This document shows, in pieces, positions 1 to 8,226 of a stretch of 64,000 nt of DNA (position 1 is the first letter of the stretch; each line of letters opens with the position of its first letter). The notes below the pieces were generated by a model. It was not told the DNA's origin. It worked only from the letters and a program-made list of their open reading frames with translations, and searched no databases. Position numbers and translations under genes: made by a program. This stretch comes from Ketobacter sp963922875 (GTDB lineage: Bacteria > Pseudomonadota > Gammaproteobacteria > Pseudomonadales > Ketobacteraceae): positions 434,001 through 498,000 of the forward strand of contig CAWUJH010000002.1 of the NCBI GenBank assembly GCA_963922875.1, given 5' to 3'.

Positions 1-950
1 ACTCTACTCATAATTTCATCTACTAGTTCATCGTTTATTGAGTTGAGATCACTAGTTCTCTGGATAGCTATTTTAGCCAGATTTAATATAGTTCTCTTGG
101 CAAATATGAATTGAGTGCTAAGTAATATGGTGAAAAGCGAGGAAAAGCCAAGTAATAGTAAGCCTAAATAGTCAAATTGACCTGAATCGAAAATGTCATT
201 TTCTGTTTTTATTGAGAAGTTCAAATTCTTGTATGCGTATAGTTCAGTTGATCGGATATCTTTTGGGGCTTTCTCGAAAAAAACAAGTTCCAAGTGATCG
301 TCTATATCTGCGATCTCTTTGGTTATTTTTTTACTTGTAGTTGCTGCTATTAACCAATTGGATTTTGATTCTAGTGATTTGTGAGTGAAGGGGATTGCGT
401 ATACTACTAATTGGTATTCATTGCTTGGATTTGAAACTAAATAGAAATGACCATCATTATAGTTGGTTGATTTAGAATTTAGAATTTTCGAAATCAAATC
501 ATGGGTAAGAATGTTAGAGACTTCTTTAGAATTTTTTGTTGAATTTACTTCATCGATAATAGTACTGTCATAAAATGATGTTTTTTGAATGAAATTAATA
601 TTGGAATTTTCATCGATTAAATAATTTAGAAATATTTTGAATTCAAGATCTGTAACTTCTTCTGAAGATGCGAGAAAACCAATTGTGGTTATCGCACTTC
701 TTTCTAAGGTCCCGAGTGAATCTACAATCCGATCAAAGTAATAATTTTCAGTTTTTTCTGTATATGTTTTTTGTATCTTGTTTCGCCAACTATTTGAAAT
801 ATAAGAAGAGCTGAAAAAAACAATAAATCCTGATAAAACTATGAAAATAATGGGTAAAAACCCGTTCAGTCGACTCAATATTAATGTCCTGTCATTTGGT
901 GACCCCATCTGGGCCATCAATATGAGTTCTTCGTCTGCACTCCTTTTCAT
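1..950 (-). CDS. Membrane sensor protein, probably a histidine kinase (N-terminal part, cut by window edge)
   Basis: Reading the minus strand from an ATG at 950 gives an open frame of about 316 codons that runs off the left edge. It has a short cytoplasmic N-terminus, a hydrophobic segment at about residues 27-46, an extracytoplasmic domain of about 220 residues and a second hydrophobic segment at about residues 268-286. A polar linker that could start a coiled coil follows. This two-helix layout around a periplasmic sensing domain is usual for sensor kinases and diguanylate cyclases. The output domain lies outside the window, so 'kinase' is inferred from the response regulators just upstream. 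The start lies 4 bp beyond the stop of the receiver/HD gene, so it is probably the last visible gene of that operon. AAGGAG sits inside the proposed 5' end, so a start at the downstream ATG (position 917) is also possible. Confidence 0.6.
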   Translation of the reverse strand, partial: MKRSADEELILMAQMGSPNDRTLILSRLNGFLPIIFIVLSGFIVFFSSSYISNSWRNKIQKTYTEKTENYYFDRIVDSLGTLERSAITTIGFLASSEEVTDLEFKIFLNYLIDENSNINFIQKTSFYDSTIIDEVNSTKNSKEVSNILTHDLISKILNSKSTNYNDGHFYLVSNPSNEYQLVVYAIPFTHKSLESKSNWLIAATTSKKITKEIADIDDHLELVFFEKAPKDIRSTELYAYKNLNFSIKTENDIFDSGQFDYLGLLLLGFSSLFTILLSTQFIFAKRTILNLAKIAIQRTSDLNSINDELVDEIMSR

Positions 951-954
951 AGGG

Positions 955-2028
955 CTAGGCTAATTGATTAATTGTGTCTTTGAGGGTTTCGTTGGAGTTT
1001 AAAAGAACCTCCACGATGTTCGGGTCTAGAGTTTTTCCAGCGCTCTGTTTTAGCGCGGAGACCACTGCGAAATATGGGTCTTTGTGGTTTTCGTCGATGG
1101 TGGATACTATTAAATAAGCGGTAGAGAAAAGTCTTGATTCAATTGGAATGGATTCAGCTATTAGGCCTTTTGGAGTCCCGTCCCCGTCATATCTTTCTCG
1201 ATGTGTTAAACATATTTTGTATGCTTGTGTTAATAAAGGGGTGTCTGAATTTTCAAATAATTTGGCTCCCAATTCAGGGTATTCCAAGAATTTTAATCGG
1301 TCTGGCTCTGAAAGACGGTTTATTTCAGAGGTTCTCAAGTGTTCGGGCAAAGCTAGCATACCAATATCATATACTTGAGATGAGAGTGACAACATTTCAG
1401 CTGTTTCACCATCGAGACCATATATCCATGCTATAGCCGCTGTAAATAGACCGATTTTCTTTGAGCTGGGTCTGTTATTTGGTTGAGAAAGTTTAGACAG
1501 ATAGGAGATTCTAGAGAGCATCTCTCGATACGATTTGGCATTTAGCTTTTCTGTTATCTTTAGTTTTTCAAGCGTGTCTTCCAGCAAATGAGTCCGTTCT
1601 TTCACCAGTTTCTCTAAAGTTTTATTAAAATTGGTTAAATCTCTTTGATAACGGCTTATGCGCAGCAAAGAAGTGACTCTAGTTTCAAGCTCTACTGGAT
1701 CAAGGGGTTTGCATATAAAATCGTCGGCGCCTAAATAGATTGCTTTTCGGCGGGTGTCTGAGTCACTATTGGCCGTCATTACACAAATAGTTGCCTTTTG
1801 GTTAATAGACATTTCATGATACTTCGAAAGGAATTCGAAACCATCCATGACCGGCATTTTGATGTCTAGTAGAATAAGGTCTGGATTTGGAAGTTTAATC
1901 ACCTGTTCCAAGCCGTCAGCACCGTTTTCCGCTTCGATGAAGTCAATATCAAACTCTTCAAACAGGCGGATTATTGAATTTCTATTGTTTTTTTCATCAT
2001 CTATTATCAATACTTTATTCGCTGTCAT
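955..2028 (-). CDS. Response regulator with degenerate HD-GYP domain
   Basis: The 357-residue protein starts with a receiver domain (acidic pair IIDDE near residue 10, phosphoacceptor D55 in LLDIKMP). A coiled-coil linker at about residues 125-160 and an HD-type domain follow. HD-GYP proteins cleave cyclic di-GMP using an HDxGK metal site and an HHE..DG.GYP signature. Here the first reads YDIGM near residue 220 and the second reads HRERYDGDGTP. Metal ligands are therefore lost, and hydrolysis is unlikely; a binding or scaffolding role is inferred. Its start overlaps the stop of the HDOD gene by 4 bp (ATGA), which shows translational coupling. It belongs to the same minus-strand operon as the receiver/PAS gene and the membrane sensor. 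Confidence 0.85.
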   Translation of the reverse strand: MTANKVLIIDDEKNNRNSIIRLFEEFDIDFIEAENGADGLEQVIKLPNPDLILLDIKMPVMDGFEFLSKYHEMSINQKATICVMTANSDSDTRRKAIYLGADDFICKPLDPVELETRVTSLLRISRYQRDLTNFNKTLEKLVKERTHLLEDTLEKLKITEKLNAKSYREMLSRISYLSKLSQPNNRPSSKKIGLFTAAIAWIYGLDGETAEMLSLSSQVYDIGMLALPEHLRTSEINRLSEPDRLKFLEYPELGAKLFENSDTPLLTQAYKICLTHRERYDGDGTPKGLIAESIPIESRLFSTAYLIVSTIDENHKDPYFAVVSALKQSAGKTLDPNIVEVLLNSNETLKDTINQLA

Positions 2029-2858
2029 TGATAGAGCTCTTCTTTAGCTGCACTTAGTCCTGGTACTTTAGATAATACTTCCTTGATGCTTTGCAATAGC
2101 TTGTTCGGATCGGCATTTGGCAAGCGTTCCTCAATCACAATTATTGGGTCATTAGAAATTGTGTCACCGGGTGAAATGAATCCCAAGGAATTGGCTAAAT
2201 GGTGGGAGATAGTAACCATTTCCACGTACGGCCTTTCTAGTTCATCGGCTTCAGCCGGATTTCTAAAGTGACAGATGCTGGCTTGGATAATTTTAGGGAG
2301 TCGCCAGTTTTCTGATATTTTTTTTCCTACCGTATTAAAAAATAATATATGCGTTTCTTCTGTTATTACGTCATTGGTATCCATGTATCGATTAAAGTCA
2401 TCGGGGAACTCCGCCAAAACGATTTGTTTTCCCAGCTCGTGTAGAAGTCCAGAAGGGTAAGCCATAGGTGGATCCAATTCTGTATAGTTAACCAGTTCGG
2501 AGGTTATTACTGCTGCAGCAAGTGTGTGTAGAAACAGTTGCTGGCGCCATTCAGAATGAGGCCCCTTGTTCGTAGCTTGATCTACCGCTGAGCTATATAT
2601 AATGTTCTTTAATTGATCGTATCCAAGTAATACACAGGCGTCACTAACCGTGGTGATTCTGCCAGATAGACCGTAAAATGGTGAGTTTGAAATGCGTAAT
2701 ATATTGGCAGTAGTATTGGCGTCAGATTCTATGACTCTTTGTAAATCCATTGCACCACTATCCTTGTCTTCAAGCAATTGTATAAGTTTAAACATGCTTG
2801 GATTCAATGGTTTAATTCTGCTTATTTTAGTAATGTCGATATCGATATTGGCTTCCAT
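2025..2858 (-). CDS. HDOD domain signalling protein
   Basis: This 277-residue soluble protein matches the HDOD family, a catalytically inactive relative of HD phosphohydrolases. The N-terminal core has the typical pattern of successive helices (SDANTTANILRISNSPFYG, then a VSDACVLLGYDQLKNI segment) in the first 100 residues, followed by an LLHELGK-like segment near residue 140. HDOD proteins act as adaptors in stress, motility and c-di-GMP signalling and have no known enzymatic activity. It sits 3 bp behind the receiver/PAS gene and overlaps the following receiver/HD gene by 4 bp, so the three products are made together and probably form one signalling route. Confidence 0.88.
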   Translation of the reverse strand: MEANIDIDITKISRIKPLNPSMFKLIQLLEDKDSGAMDLQRVIESDANTTANILRISNSPFYGLSGRITTVSDACVLLGYDQLKNIIYSSAVDQATNKGPHSEWRQQLFLHTLAAAVITSELVNYTELDPPMAYPSGLLHELGKQIVLAEFPDDFNRYMDTNDVITEETHILFFNTVGKKISENWRLPKIIQASICHFRNPAEADELERPYVEMVTISHHLANSLGFISPGDTISNDPIIVIEERLPNADPNKLLQSIKEVLSKVPGLSAAKEELYQ

Positions 2859-2861
2859 ATG

Positions 2862-3713
2862 CTAGTAATCTCCGTTGCTCAATCTTGCGCTGACAAAAAT
2901 AAGTTTGCCTATTGACTCTGCAGATTGGCCAATATTGAATACGCTGACATGTTTGTTATCAATATTTATCAAGTACTCTTTGTCATGGTTTGATTTGGAA
3001 TCAAAAAAATTAAAAATGTATTTTTCCAATGGTTTTAAAGAATCGCTGAGAGCATCTTCAAGAGAAAGTCCAAGTGAACTTTTGTTCTCACTGAAGAGTA
3101 AATTTCTTGCTGCAATATTCTCTAATACGATTTGGTGATGATCATCGATTCCTATTAAAGCATAGGGAAGATGTTCTAGAGCTTCCTGATATACTTTAAG
3201 CGAAGCAATGTGAAGCTGGAGCTTGCGTGTTTTCGACTCAACTCTTTGCTCAAGTGCTTTATTAAGATCAGCTAATTTATTATTGCTAAGTTGTAGTTCA
3301 TGAGTAAGTCTTAAGTTTTGACCGATAAGCTCGTGGTATTCAAAGGCTTCCGTAATAGCTTGAATTATCAGTTCATTTTCCCAGGGTTTGGTAATAAATT
3401 TAAATATGGACCCCTGATTGATAGCGTCTGTTATTGTGTTAAGTTCAGAATAACCACTTAGAATCATGCGAACAGTGTTGGGATGGCTTTGCTTCACGCT
3501 TTTTAGGAATTCGGTACCGGTCATTGCAGGCATTCTTTGGTCGGACAGCACAACGCCTATCTGTGGATATTCAGAAAGAACTTTTTTCCCTTCTGCCCCA
3601 CTCTCGGCACGATGGATAGTCACGTGCATTTCTTCTTCGAGAAGTCGCTCAAGGGCATTCAGGATATTGATTTCGTCATCTACAATTAGAATGTGGCGTT
3701 CACTAGGTTCCAT
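2862..3713 (-). CDS. Response regulator with receiver and PAS-like domains
   Basis: The 283-residue protein has an N-terminal receiver domain (ILIVDDE at residues 8-14, phosphoacceptor D58 in VVLSDQRMP, conserved Lys in FITKPW near residue 110). A coiled coil at about residues 130-170 and a PAS-like C-terminal domain follow. The SDQRMP and FKFITKPW signatures are those of the RpfG-like receiver subgroup often found with HDOD and HD-GYP proteins. No DNA-binding or catalytic output domain is present, so it probably signals through protein contacts. It is the promoter-proximal gene of the minus-strand operon 3713-1. Confidence 0.85.
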   Translation of the reverse strand: MEPSERHILIVDDEINILNALERLLEEEMHVTIHRAESGAEGKKVLSEYPQIGVVLSDQRMPAMTGTEFLKSVKQSHPNTVRMILSGYSELNTITDAINQGSIFKFITKPWENELIIQAITEAFEYHELIGQNLRLTHELQLSNNKLADLNKALEQRVESKTRKLQLHIASLKVYQEALEHLPYALIGIDDHHQIVLENIAARNLLFSENKSSLGLSLEDALSDSLKPLEKYIFNFFDSKSNHDKEYLINIDNKHVSVFNIGQSAESIGKLIFVSARLSNGDY

Positions 3714-3836
3714 TAGCGTCTTACTTCCATTTTCTTTAGATTAAATGTAGCAGATTAAATCAAGCTTCATGGATTAAATGAGTAGCGGATATTATCTTCG
3801 ATCTTTACTAATAATGACTACAGGTGCTGAAATGTC

Positions 3837-4511
3837 ATGTCTAACAATGAGTTGAGGTATATTTATCGATTCAACTTCGGAGACAATGATTCGAAGTTTG
3901 TTTCGGTTAGATTAGTTGATGATCTGTGGGTTTTTGAGCCGAAGGTTACACAATTTCCAGAATGGACGTATTTGGATAACAATAAATGCAAAAGTTGTCC
4001 ATTACATGGTCAGAAGTACTGCCCAGCCGCTCAGGCAATCTATCAAGCCGTGTTTCCCTTTGTGGATGAAATCTCGTTTCATACTGTTGAGTTGGTCGTT
4101 GAGTCTGCTGAACGACACTATGTTTTGACTTGTACTATGCAAGCGGCACTTAGTTCGCTAATTGGCTTAGTTTTGCCATTTAGTGGTTGCCCACAAATGA
4201 AGTTTTTTAAGCCGATGGCTCATATGCATTTACCGCTTGCCACTGAGGATGAGACGGTCTTTAGGGTCTGCAGCGCTTTCTTTCTTCAGCAGTTCTTTAA
4301 GGGTGATCAACGATACGCTTCTCTCGATCAGCTGAATGATGTTTACGAAGTCGTTAGGGAGGTCAATAGAGAATTGGCTAATCGAGTAAGGGCAGCAGGA
4401 AACGGTGATTCTGTTGCAAATGCTGTTGTCATACTGGATTGTTTTACCCGTTCAGTGCCGTATTTCGTGAAGAGGTCCTTGTCCAATTTGGCGCCGTTGT
4501 TTGAATCGTAA
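3837..4511 (+). CDS. Conserved hypothetical protein with cysteine cluster
   Basis: I do not recognise this 224-residue soluble protein. Around residues 52-63 it has the motif CKSCPLHGQKYCP, three cysteines and a histidine that could bind a metal or form disulfides, followed by a further cysteine in SGCPQM near residue 120. There is no signal peptide or membrane segment. The C-terminal half is helical and ends with a segment rich in Asn, Arg and Ala (REVNRELANRVRAAGNGD). It stands alone, divergent from the signalling operon, with about 120 bp between them for both promoters, so a link to that signalling is possible but unproven. Confidence 0.7.
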   Translation: MSNNELRYIYRFNFGDNDSKFVSVRLVDDLWVFEPKVTQFPEWTYLDNNKCKSCPLHGQKYCPAAQAIYQAVFPFVDEISFHTVELVVESAERHYVLTCTMQAALSSLIGLVLPFSGCPQMKFFKPMAHMHLPLATEDETVFRVCSAFFLQQFFKGDQRYASLDQLNDVYEVVREVNRELANRVRAAGNGDSVANAVVILDCFTRSVPYFVKRSLSNLAPLFES

Positions 4512-4630
4512 TCACCTGTTGCTTTTGACCTGTCCACCAATTAACGAAATTAATATATTGTGTCTGTATAATTACAATGGATTCATTTGTATTCAATATG
4601 TTTTTGCATAGAAAAGTTTAAGGAGTATTA

Positions 4631-5053
4631 ATGAGCATTTGGCAAAAAGTCACAAATCTTGCTGATTTAAATAGTTTTAGCGCTGGCACTGCGGTGGAAG
4701 CCCTGGGAATTGAAATTATCGAGATGGGTGAGGATTATTTGAAAGGACGCATGCCAGTAGATCACAGAACAATACAACCTTTTGGCATACTCCATGGCGG
4801 TGCGTCTGTTGTATTGGCTGAATCCCTTGGAAGTCTTGCAGCGTTTCACTGTCTTCATGATTCCAACCAGATGGCAGTTGGTTTGGACATCAATGCTAAC
4901 CATATTCGCTCAGTGACCAGTGGTTGGGTTATTGGCACAGCTCGACCCATTCATGTGGGGAGCTCTACCCATGTCTGGGAAATTCGAATTGAGACAGAAG
5001 GTAACAAGCTGGTGTGTATTTCACGGCTTACTATGGCCATAATCAATCGCTAG
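4631..5053 (+). CDS. menI: Hotdog-fold thioesterase, MenI/YdiI type
   Basis: The 140-residue protein is a single hotdog domain closely resembling E. coli YdiI (MenI). That enzyme hydrolyses 1,4-dihydroxy-2-naphthoyl-CoA in menaquinone synthesis and also other aryl/acyl-CoA esters. Visible signatures are MPVDHRTIQPFGILHGGASVVLAES, in which the Glu of the AES segment is the usual catalytic residue, and LDINANHIRS. A strong Shine-Dalgarno sequence (AAGGAG) lies 7 bp before the ATG. No other menaquinone genes are nearby, so the natural substrate may be a different acyl-CoA. The gene converges with pdxH, with the stops directly adjacent. Confidence 0.85.
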   Translation: MSIWQKVTNLADLNSFSAGTAVEALGIEIIEMGEDYLKGRMPVDHRTIQPFGILHGGASVVLAESLGSLAAFHCLHDSNQMAVGLDINANHIRSVTSGWVIGTARPIHVGSSTHVWEIRIETEGNKLVCISRLTMAIINR

Positions 5054-5710
5054 CTAGGGTTGTAAGCGCTGAATATGCCAGCCAGAATCTTGGCGTATAT
5101 ATTCAAAACGGTCATGGAGACGGTGAGGGCGCCCCTGCCAGAACTCGATGCGAGAGGGTGCCACCCTAAAACCACCCCAAAACGAGGGTAGCGGGATTTG
5201 TCCCTCCCCAAATTTGGCTTTCATTTCCGCTAGTTTTTGCTCCAATACTCCCCGAGATTTTAGTACATGACTTTGTTGTGAAACCCAAGCGCCAATCTGG
5301 CTATCCCTTGGACGACTGGCAAAATACTTCAATGATTCAGTGGTGCTTACCTTGCTGACTGAGCCCTCAATGATAACCTGACGACTCAGTTCCACCCAAG
5401 GGAATAGCAAAGCCACCTTAGGGTTATTCTCAATGTCACTAGCCTTTCGACTGCCATAGTTGGTAAAAAAAACAAAACCATTTTCGTCAAAAAATTTCAA
5501 CAAAACTGTCCTTATCCTGGGTTGCCCATCTTTTGTGGCTGTAGTAAGCGACATGGCACTGGGTTCGTAAATATTCGCTTGCTGGGTGTCCTTGAACCAA
5601 TGTTCAAACTGTAGGATCGGGTTACTGTCCAGCTCGGCTCGTTGTAGGCCATTATTTTCGTAAGATTTTCGAAGAGTTTTTTTGTCCAACATTTCTTTGT
5701 CCAACATCAT
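5054..5710 (-). CDS. pdxH: Pyridoxamine 5'-phosphate oxidase
   Basis: PdxH oxidises pyridoxine or pyridoxamine phosphate to pyridoxal 5'-phosphate with FMN and O2 in the cytosol. The 218 residues match the family length and show the usual blocks: LRKSYENNGL near the N-terminus, AMSLTTATKDGQPRIRTVLLK, FFTNYGSRKA, ARPRDSQIGAWVSQQS, and the C-terminal FWGGFRVAP..IEFWQGRPHRLHDRF..Y, ending in the usual W.I.RLQP. The 5' end contains a near-perfect 15-bp tandem duplication, each unit beginning ATGTTGGAC, so translation could begin at any of three in-frame ATGs. The first gives two to seven extra residues compared with the shortest form. Confidence 0.96.
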   Translation of the reverse strand: MMLDKEMLDKKTLRKSYENNGLQRAELDSNPILQFEHWFKDTQQANIYEPSAMSLTTATKDGQPRIRTVLLKFFDENGFVFFTNYGSRKASDIENNPKVALLFPWVELSRQVIIEGSVSKVSTTESLKYFASRPRDSQIGAWVSQQSHVLKSRGVLEQKLAEMKAKFGEGQIPLPSFWGGFRVAPSRIEFWQGRPHRLHDRFEYIRQDSGWHIQRLQP

Positions 5711-5958
5711 CTAGGTCTGGTGCTCGCTTGGCTAAATATCTGATCAGTCTACACCGTTTCGGGAAATTATATCAGCGCTAAACGTGAAACCAAGTAGCAG
5801 ATATTTGGCCATTGATATTGTGGCCGTTTGATCTCCCAGGATTTAGATAGATTCTAGGCTTTTTAGTGGTTTTTCTATATGGTCCGAATTGTTGCATTTC
5901 CCCACGTTGCCCCTTATTCTGAAGAAATTATTTATGTAGATTTTTCATAGGTGTGGAT

Positions 5959-6393
5959 ATGAAAGTATTGCTAGCTTTGGATTTTTCAGAAATGACTGAC
6001 CGCCTCATTACCGAAGCCATGATCTTGATCAAGGCTATGAGCGCAGAAGTTTGGCTGTTGCATGTGGTGGAACCAGAACCTGATTTCGTTGGGCTGGATG
6101 TTGGGCCGCAAACGGTGAGAGATGCTCTGGCGCAAAAGTATCATGCTGAGCACAAAGAATTGCAGGAATATGCCAATCAGATTCGAGCCAACGGTTTGGA
6201 AGCAACGGCGCTACTTATACAGCAACCCTTTGTTGCGGGAATCATTGAGCAAGCTGAGAAATTAGATGTCAATCTAATAATGCTCGGCTCCCATGGGCAT
6301 GGTGCGGTTTATAACCTTATGGTGGGCAGTGTCTGTCAAGGAGTCTTGGAAAAAGCCCATATTCCAGTCTGTATTATTCCAGCAAAACCCTGA
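5959..6393 (+). CDS. Universal stress protein (UspA family)
   Basis: This is a cytosolic nucleotide-binding stress protein of about 144 residues. It begins MKVLLALDFSE and ends with the ATP-binding signature G-2X-G-9X-G-S (GSHGHGAVYNLMVGS) and a PVCIIPAKP tail, all typical of the ATP-binding UspFG/MJ0577-like subgroup. I chose the ATG at 5959 because it gives the canonical N-terminus; an in-frame GTG at 5953 would add only two residues. It is a single gene between divergent pdxH and the convergent ABC exporter gene. UspA proteins protect against starvation and oxidative stress, but the exact role here cannot be told from sequence. Confidence 0.92.
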   Translation: MKVLLALDFSEMTDRLITEAMILIKAMSAEVWLLHVVEPEPDFVGLDVGPQTVRDALAQKYHAEHKELQEYANQIRANGLEATALLIQQPFVAGIIEQAEKLDVNLIMLGSHGHGAVYNLMVGSVCQGVLEKAHIPVCIIPAKP

Positions 6394-6417
6394 TTCTTTG
6401 GGAAAAATTAAGCCAGC

Positions 6418-8184
6418 CTAATCCCAATTTAACTGTAAAGAAACAAACATACTATACAACTTGTTGCTTTTAATTAATTCATGGTGGGTGCCGATTGCCT
6501 CTAGCCTGCCTTGATTTAATACTGCGATTCGATCAGCATTTTTCACCGTTGCCAAACGATGGGCAATGACGATAATCGTACGACTTGTAATAAGATTATT
6601 CACTGCCTGTTGAACCCAGCTCTCACTTTGCGCATCTAACGCGCTAGTGGCTTCATCAAGCAGAAGAATAGGGGCATCAGACAGCAAGGCTCGGGCAATT
6701 GCCAAGCGTTGTTTTTGGCCGCCTGAAAGTCCAATCCCGGCATCGCCCAGATTTGTTTGATAACCCTTAGGCATTTTGTCGATGAACTCGTCAGCATAGG
6801 CCAGTTTTGCCACAGCTTTAACTTCATCCAGTGAGGCGTTAGGTTTTGAATACTTGATGTTGTCCTCAATGGAGCCTCTGAACAATACCGGAGCTTGGGA
6901 AACGAGGGCAAAGCAGTTTCGGAGCTGATCTAGTTTCATGGCTGATATATCAATTCCATCGATGCTTATTGAGCCTCGGCTAACATCGTAGAATCGCAGT
7001 AAAAGATCAAACAGTGTGGATTTTCCAGAGCCGGATGGTCCTACTAAAGCCAGTGTTTCGCCAGGCTTTATAGATAGCGATATACTATCCAAGGTGATCA
7101 AATCTGGTCGTGAAGGATAAGCAAAACTAACGGATTGTATCTCAATAGCGCCAGTAATTGCTGGCGGAAGTTCAAGGGGAGTCGCTGCCTCTTTGATTAA
7201 ACTTGTGGTTGAGAGTAATTCAAAGATTCTTTGGGAAGCGCCTGCCGCCCGCTGTAATTCGCCTATCACTTCTGAAAGTGAGGCTACCGCTGAGCCTACA
7301 ATTACGCTGTAAAATACAAAAGCGGCCAGTTCACCACCGCTGATTTTGCCATGGATTACATCAAGACCGCCCACCCATAACATTATTCCAACAGCACCAA
7401 GTACTAAGGCGATTACGGCTGTGATTAATAGCCCTCGCTGTTTATTGCGTTGTTTTGCTACTTCAAACGCGGTTTCAACATGGTTAAGGAACAGTGTTTT
7501 ATCTTTGGCTTGATGGTTATAGGCCTGTACGGTTTTTATTTGGCTAAGGGTTTCTCCCACGTAAGCACCCACATCCGCAATCCGGTCCTGGCTGGCTCTT
7601 GATAGTCGCCTTACTCTGCGACCGAAGATCAGTATAGGGGTAATAACTAAGGGTACGGCTACGGCTACAATTGCAGTGAGTTTTGGATTGGTTATAAACA
7701 GCCAAATAATACCGCCAATTAATAAAATGGCATTCCGTAACGCCATTGAAATTGTCGACCCCATAACAGATTGCAGCTGGGTGGTGTCTGCAGTCAACCG
7801 TGATTGGATTTCCAGAGAGCGATTTTCATCAAAAAAACCAGGGTGTAAATCCAATAGATGATCGAATACTTTTTGCCTGAGATCCGCAACCACTCGTTCA
7901 CCGAGCCAGGATACCCAGTAGTGTCTTGCGTAGGTTCCTCCAGCCAAGGCGGCCACTAAGCAGAGGAACAACAATACATAGCGCTCTAACAACGCAGGAG
8001 AGTTTACGGCGATCCCCTGGTCAATTAGCAATCTTACTCCCTGGCCCATCGTCAGTGTAATACTGGCAGTGAATAATAGCGCTACTAAGGCGTAGGTGAT
8101 TTGGCGTCGGTATGGGGTTAAAAACCCCACAGACATGGTGAATGTGGAGTTGCTTTTATCTTGCACAGAAGTTCCCCAACTCAA
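6418..8184 (-). CDS. ABC exporter half-transporter (MsbA/multidrug type)
   Basis: The 588-residue protein fuses six transmembrane helices (residues about 25-310) to a nucleotide-binding domain. The ATPase shows Walker A GPSGSGKST at about residues 379-387, a Q-loop (VSQAPVLF), signature LSGGQKQRLAIARAL, Walker B ILLLDEATSALD and the H-loop IAHRL. It would work as a homodimer exporting lipids or hydrophobic drugs; the substrate is not readable. The gene has no coupled partner. The start is uncertain: the longest frame begins with TTG at 8184, and an ATG 16 codons later (MSVGFLTPYRRQ) is also plausible. Confidence 0.93.
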   Translation of the reverse strand: MSWGTSVQDKSNSTFTMSVGFLTPYRRQITYALVALLFTASITLTMGQGVRLLIDQGIAVNSPALLERYVLLFLCLVAALAGGTYARHYWVSWLGERVVADLRQKVFDHLLDLHPGFFDENRSLEIQSRLTADTTQLQSVMGSTISMALRNAILLIGGIIWLFITNPKLTAIVAVAVPLVITPILIFGRRVRRLSRASQDRIADVGAYVGETLSQIKTVQAYNHQAKDKTLFLNHVETAFEVAKQRNKQRGLLITAVIALVLGAVGIMLWVGGLDVIHGKISGGELAAFVFYSVIVGSAVASLSEVIGELQRAAGASQRIFELLSTTSLIKEAATPLELPPAITGAIEIQSVSFAYPSRPDLITLDSISLSIKPGETLALVGPSGSGKSTLFDLLLRFYDVSRGSISIDGIDISAMKLDQLRNCFALVSQAPVLFRGSIEDNIKYSKPNASLDEVKAVAKLAYADEFIDKMPKGYQTNLGDAGIGLSGGQKQRLAIARALLSDAPILLLDEATSALDAQSESWVQQAVNNLITSRTIIVIAHRLATVKNADRIAVLNQGRLEAIGTHHELIKSNKLYSMFVSLQLNWD

Positions 8185-8192
8185 TTTATGGT

Positions 8193-8226
8193 TACTACTT
8201 TAACGCTACTACTTTAACGCTACTAC
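8193..8226. repeat. Short tandem repeat at the esterase 3' end
   Basis: The unit TACTACTTTAACGC occurs twice in direct tandem (8193-8206 and 8207-8220), followed by a partial third copy, TACTAC. It spans the stop codon of the esterase gene and encodes its last residues (VVALK). It probably arose by replication slippage. Confidence 0.9.
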
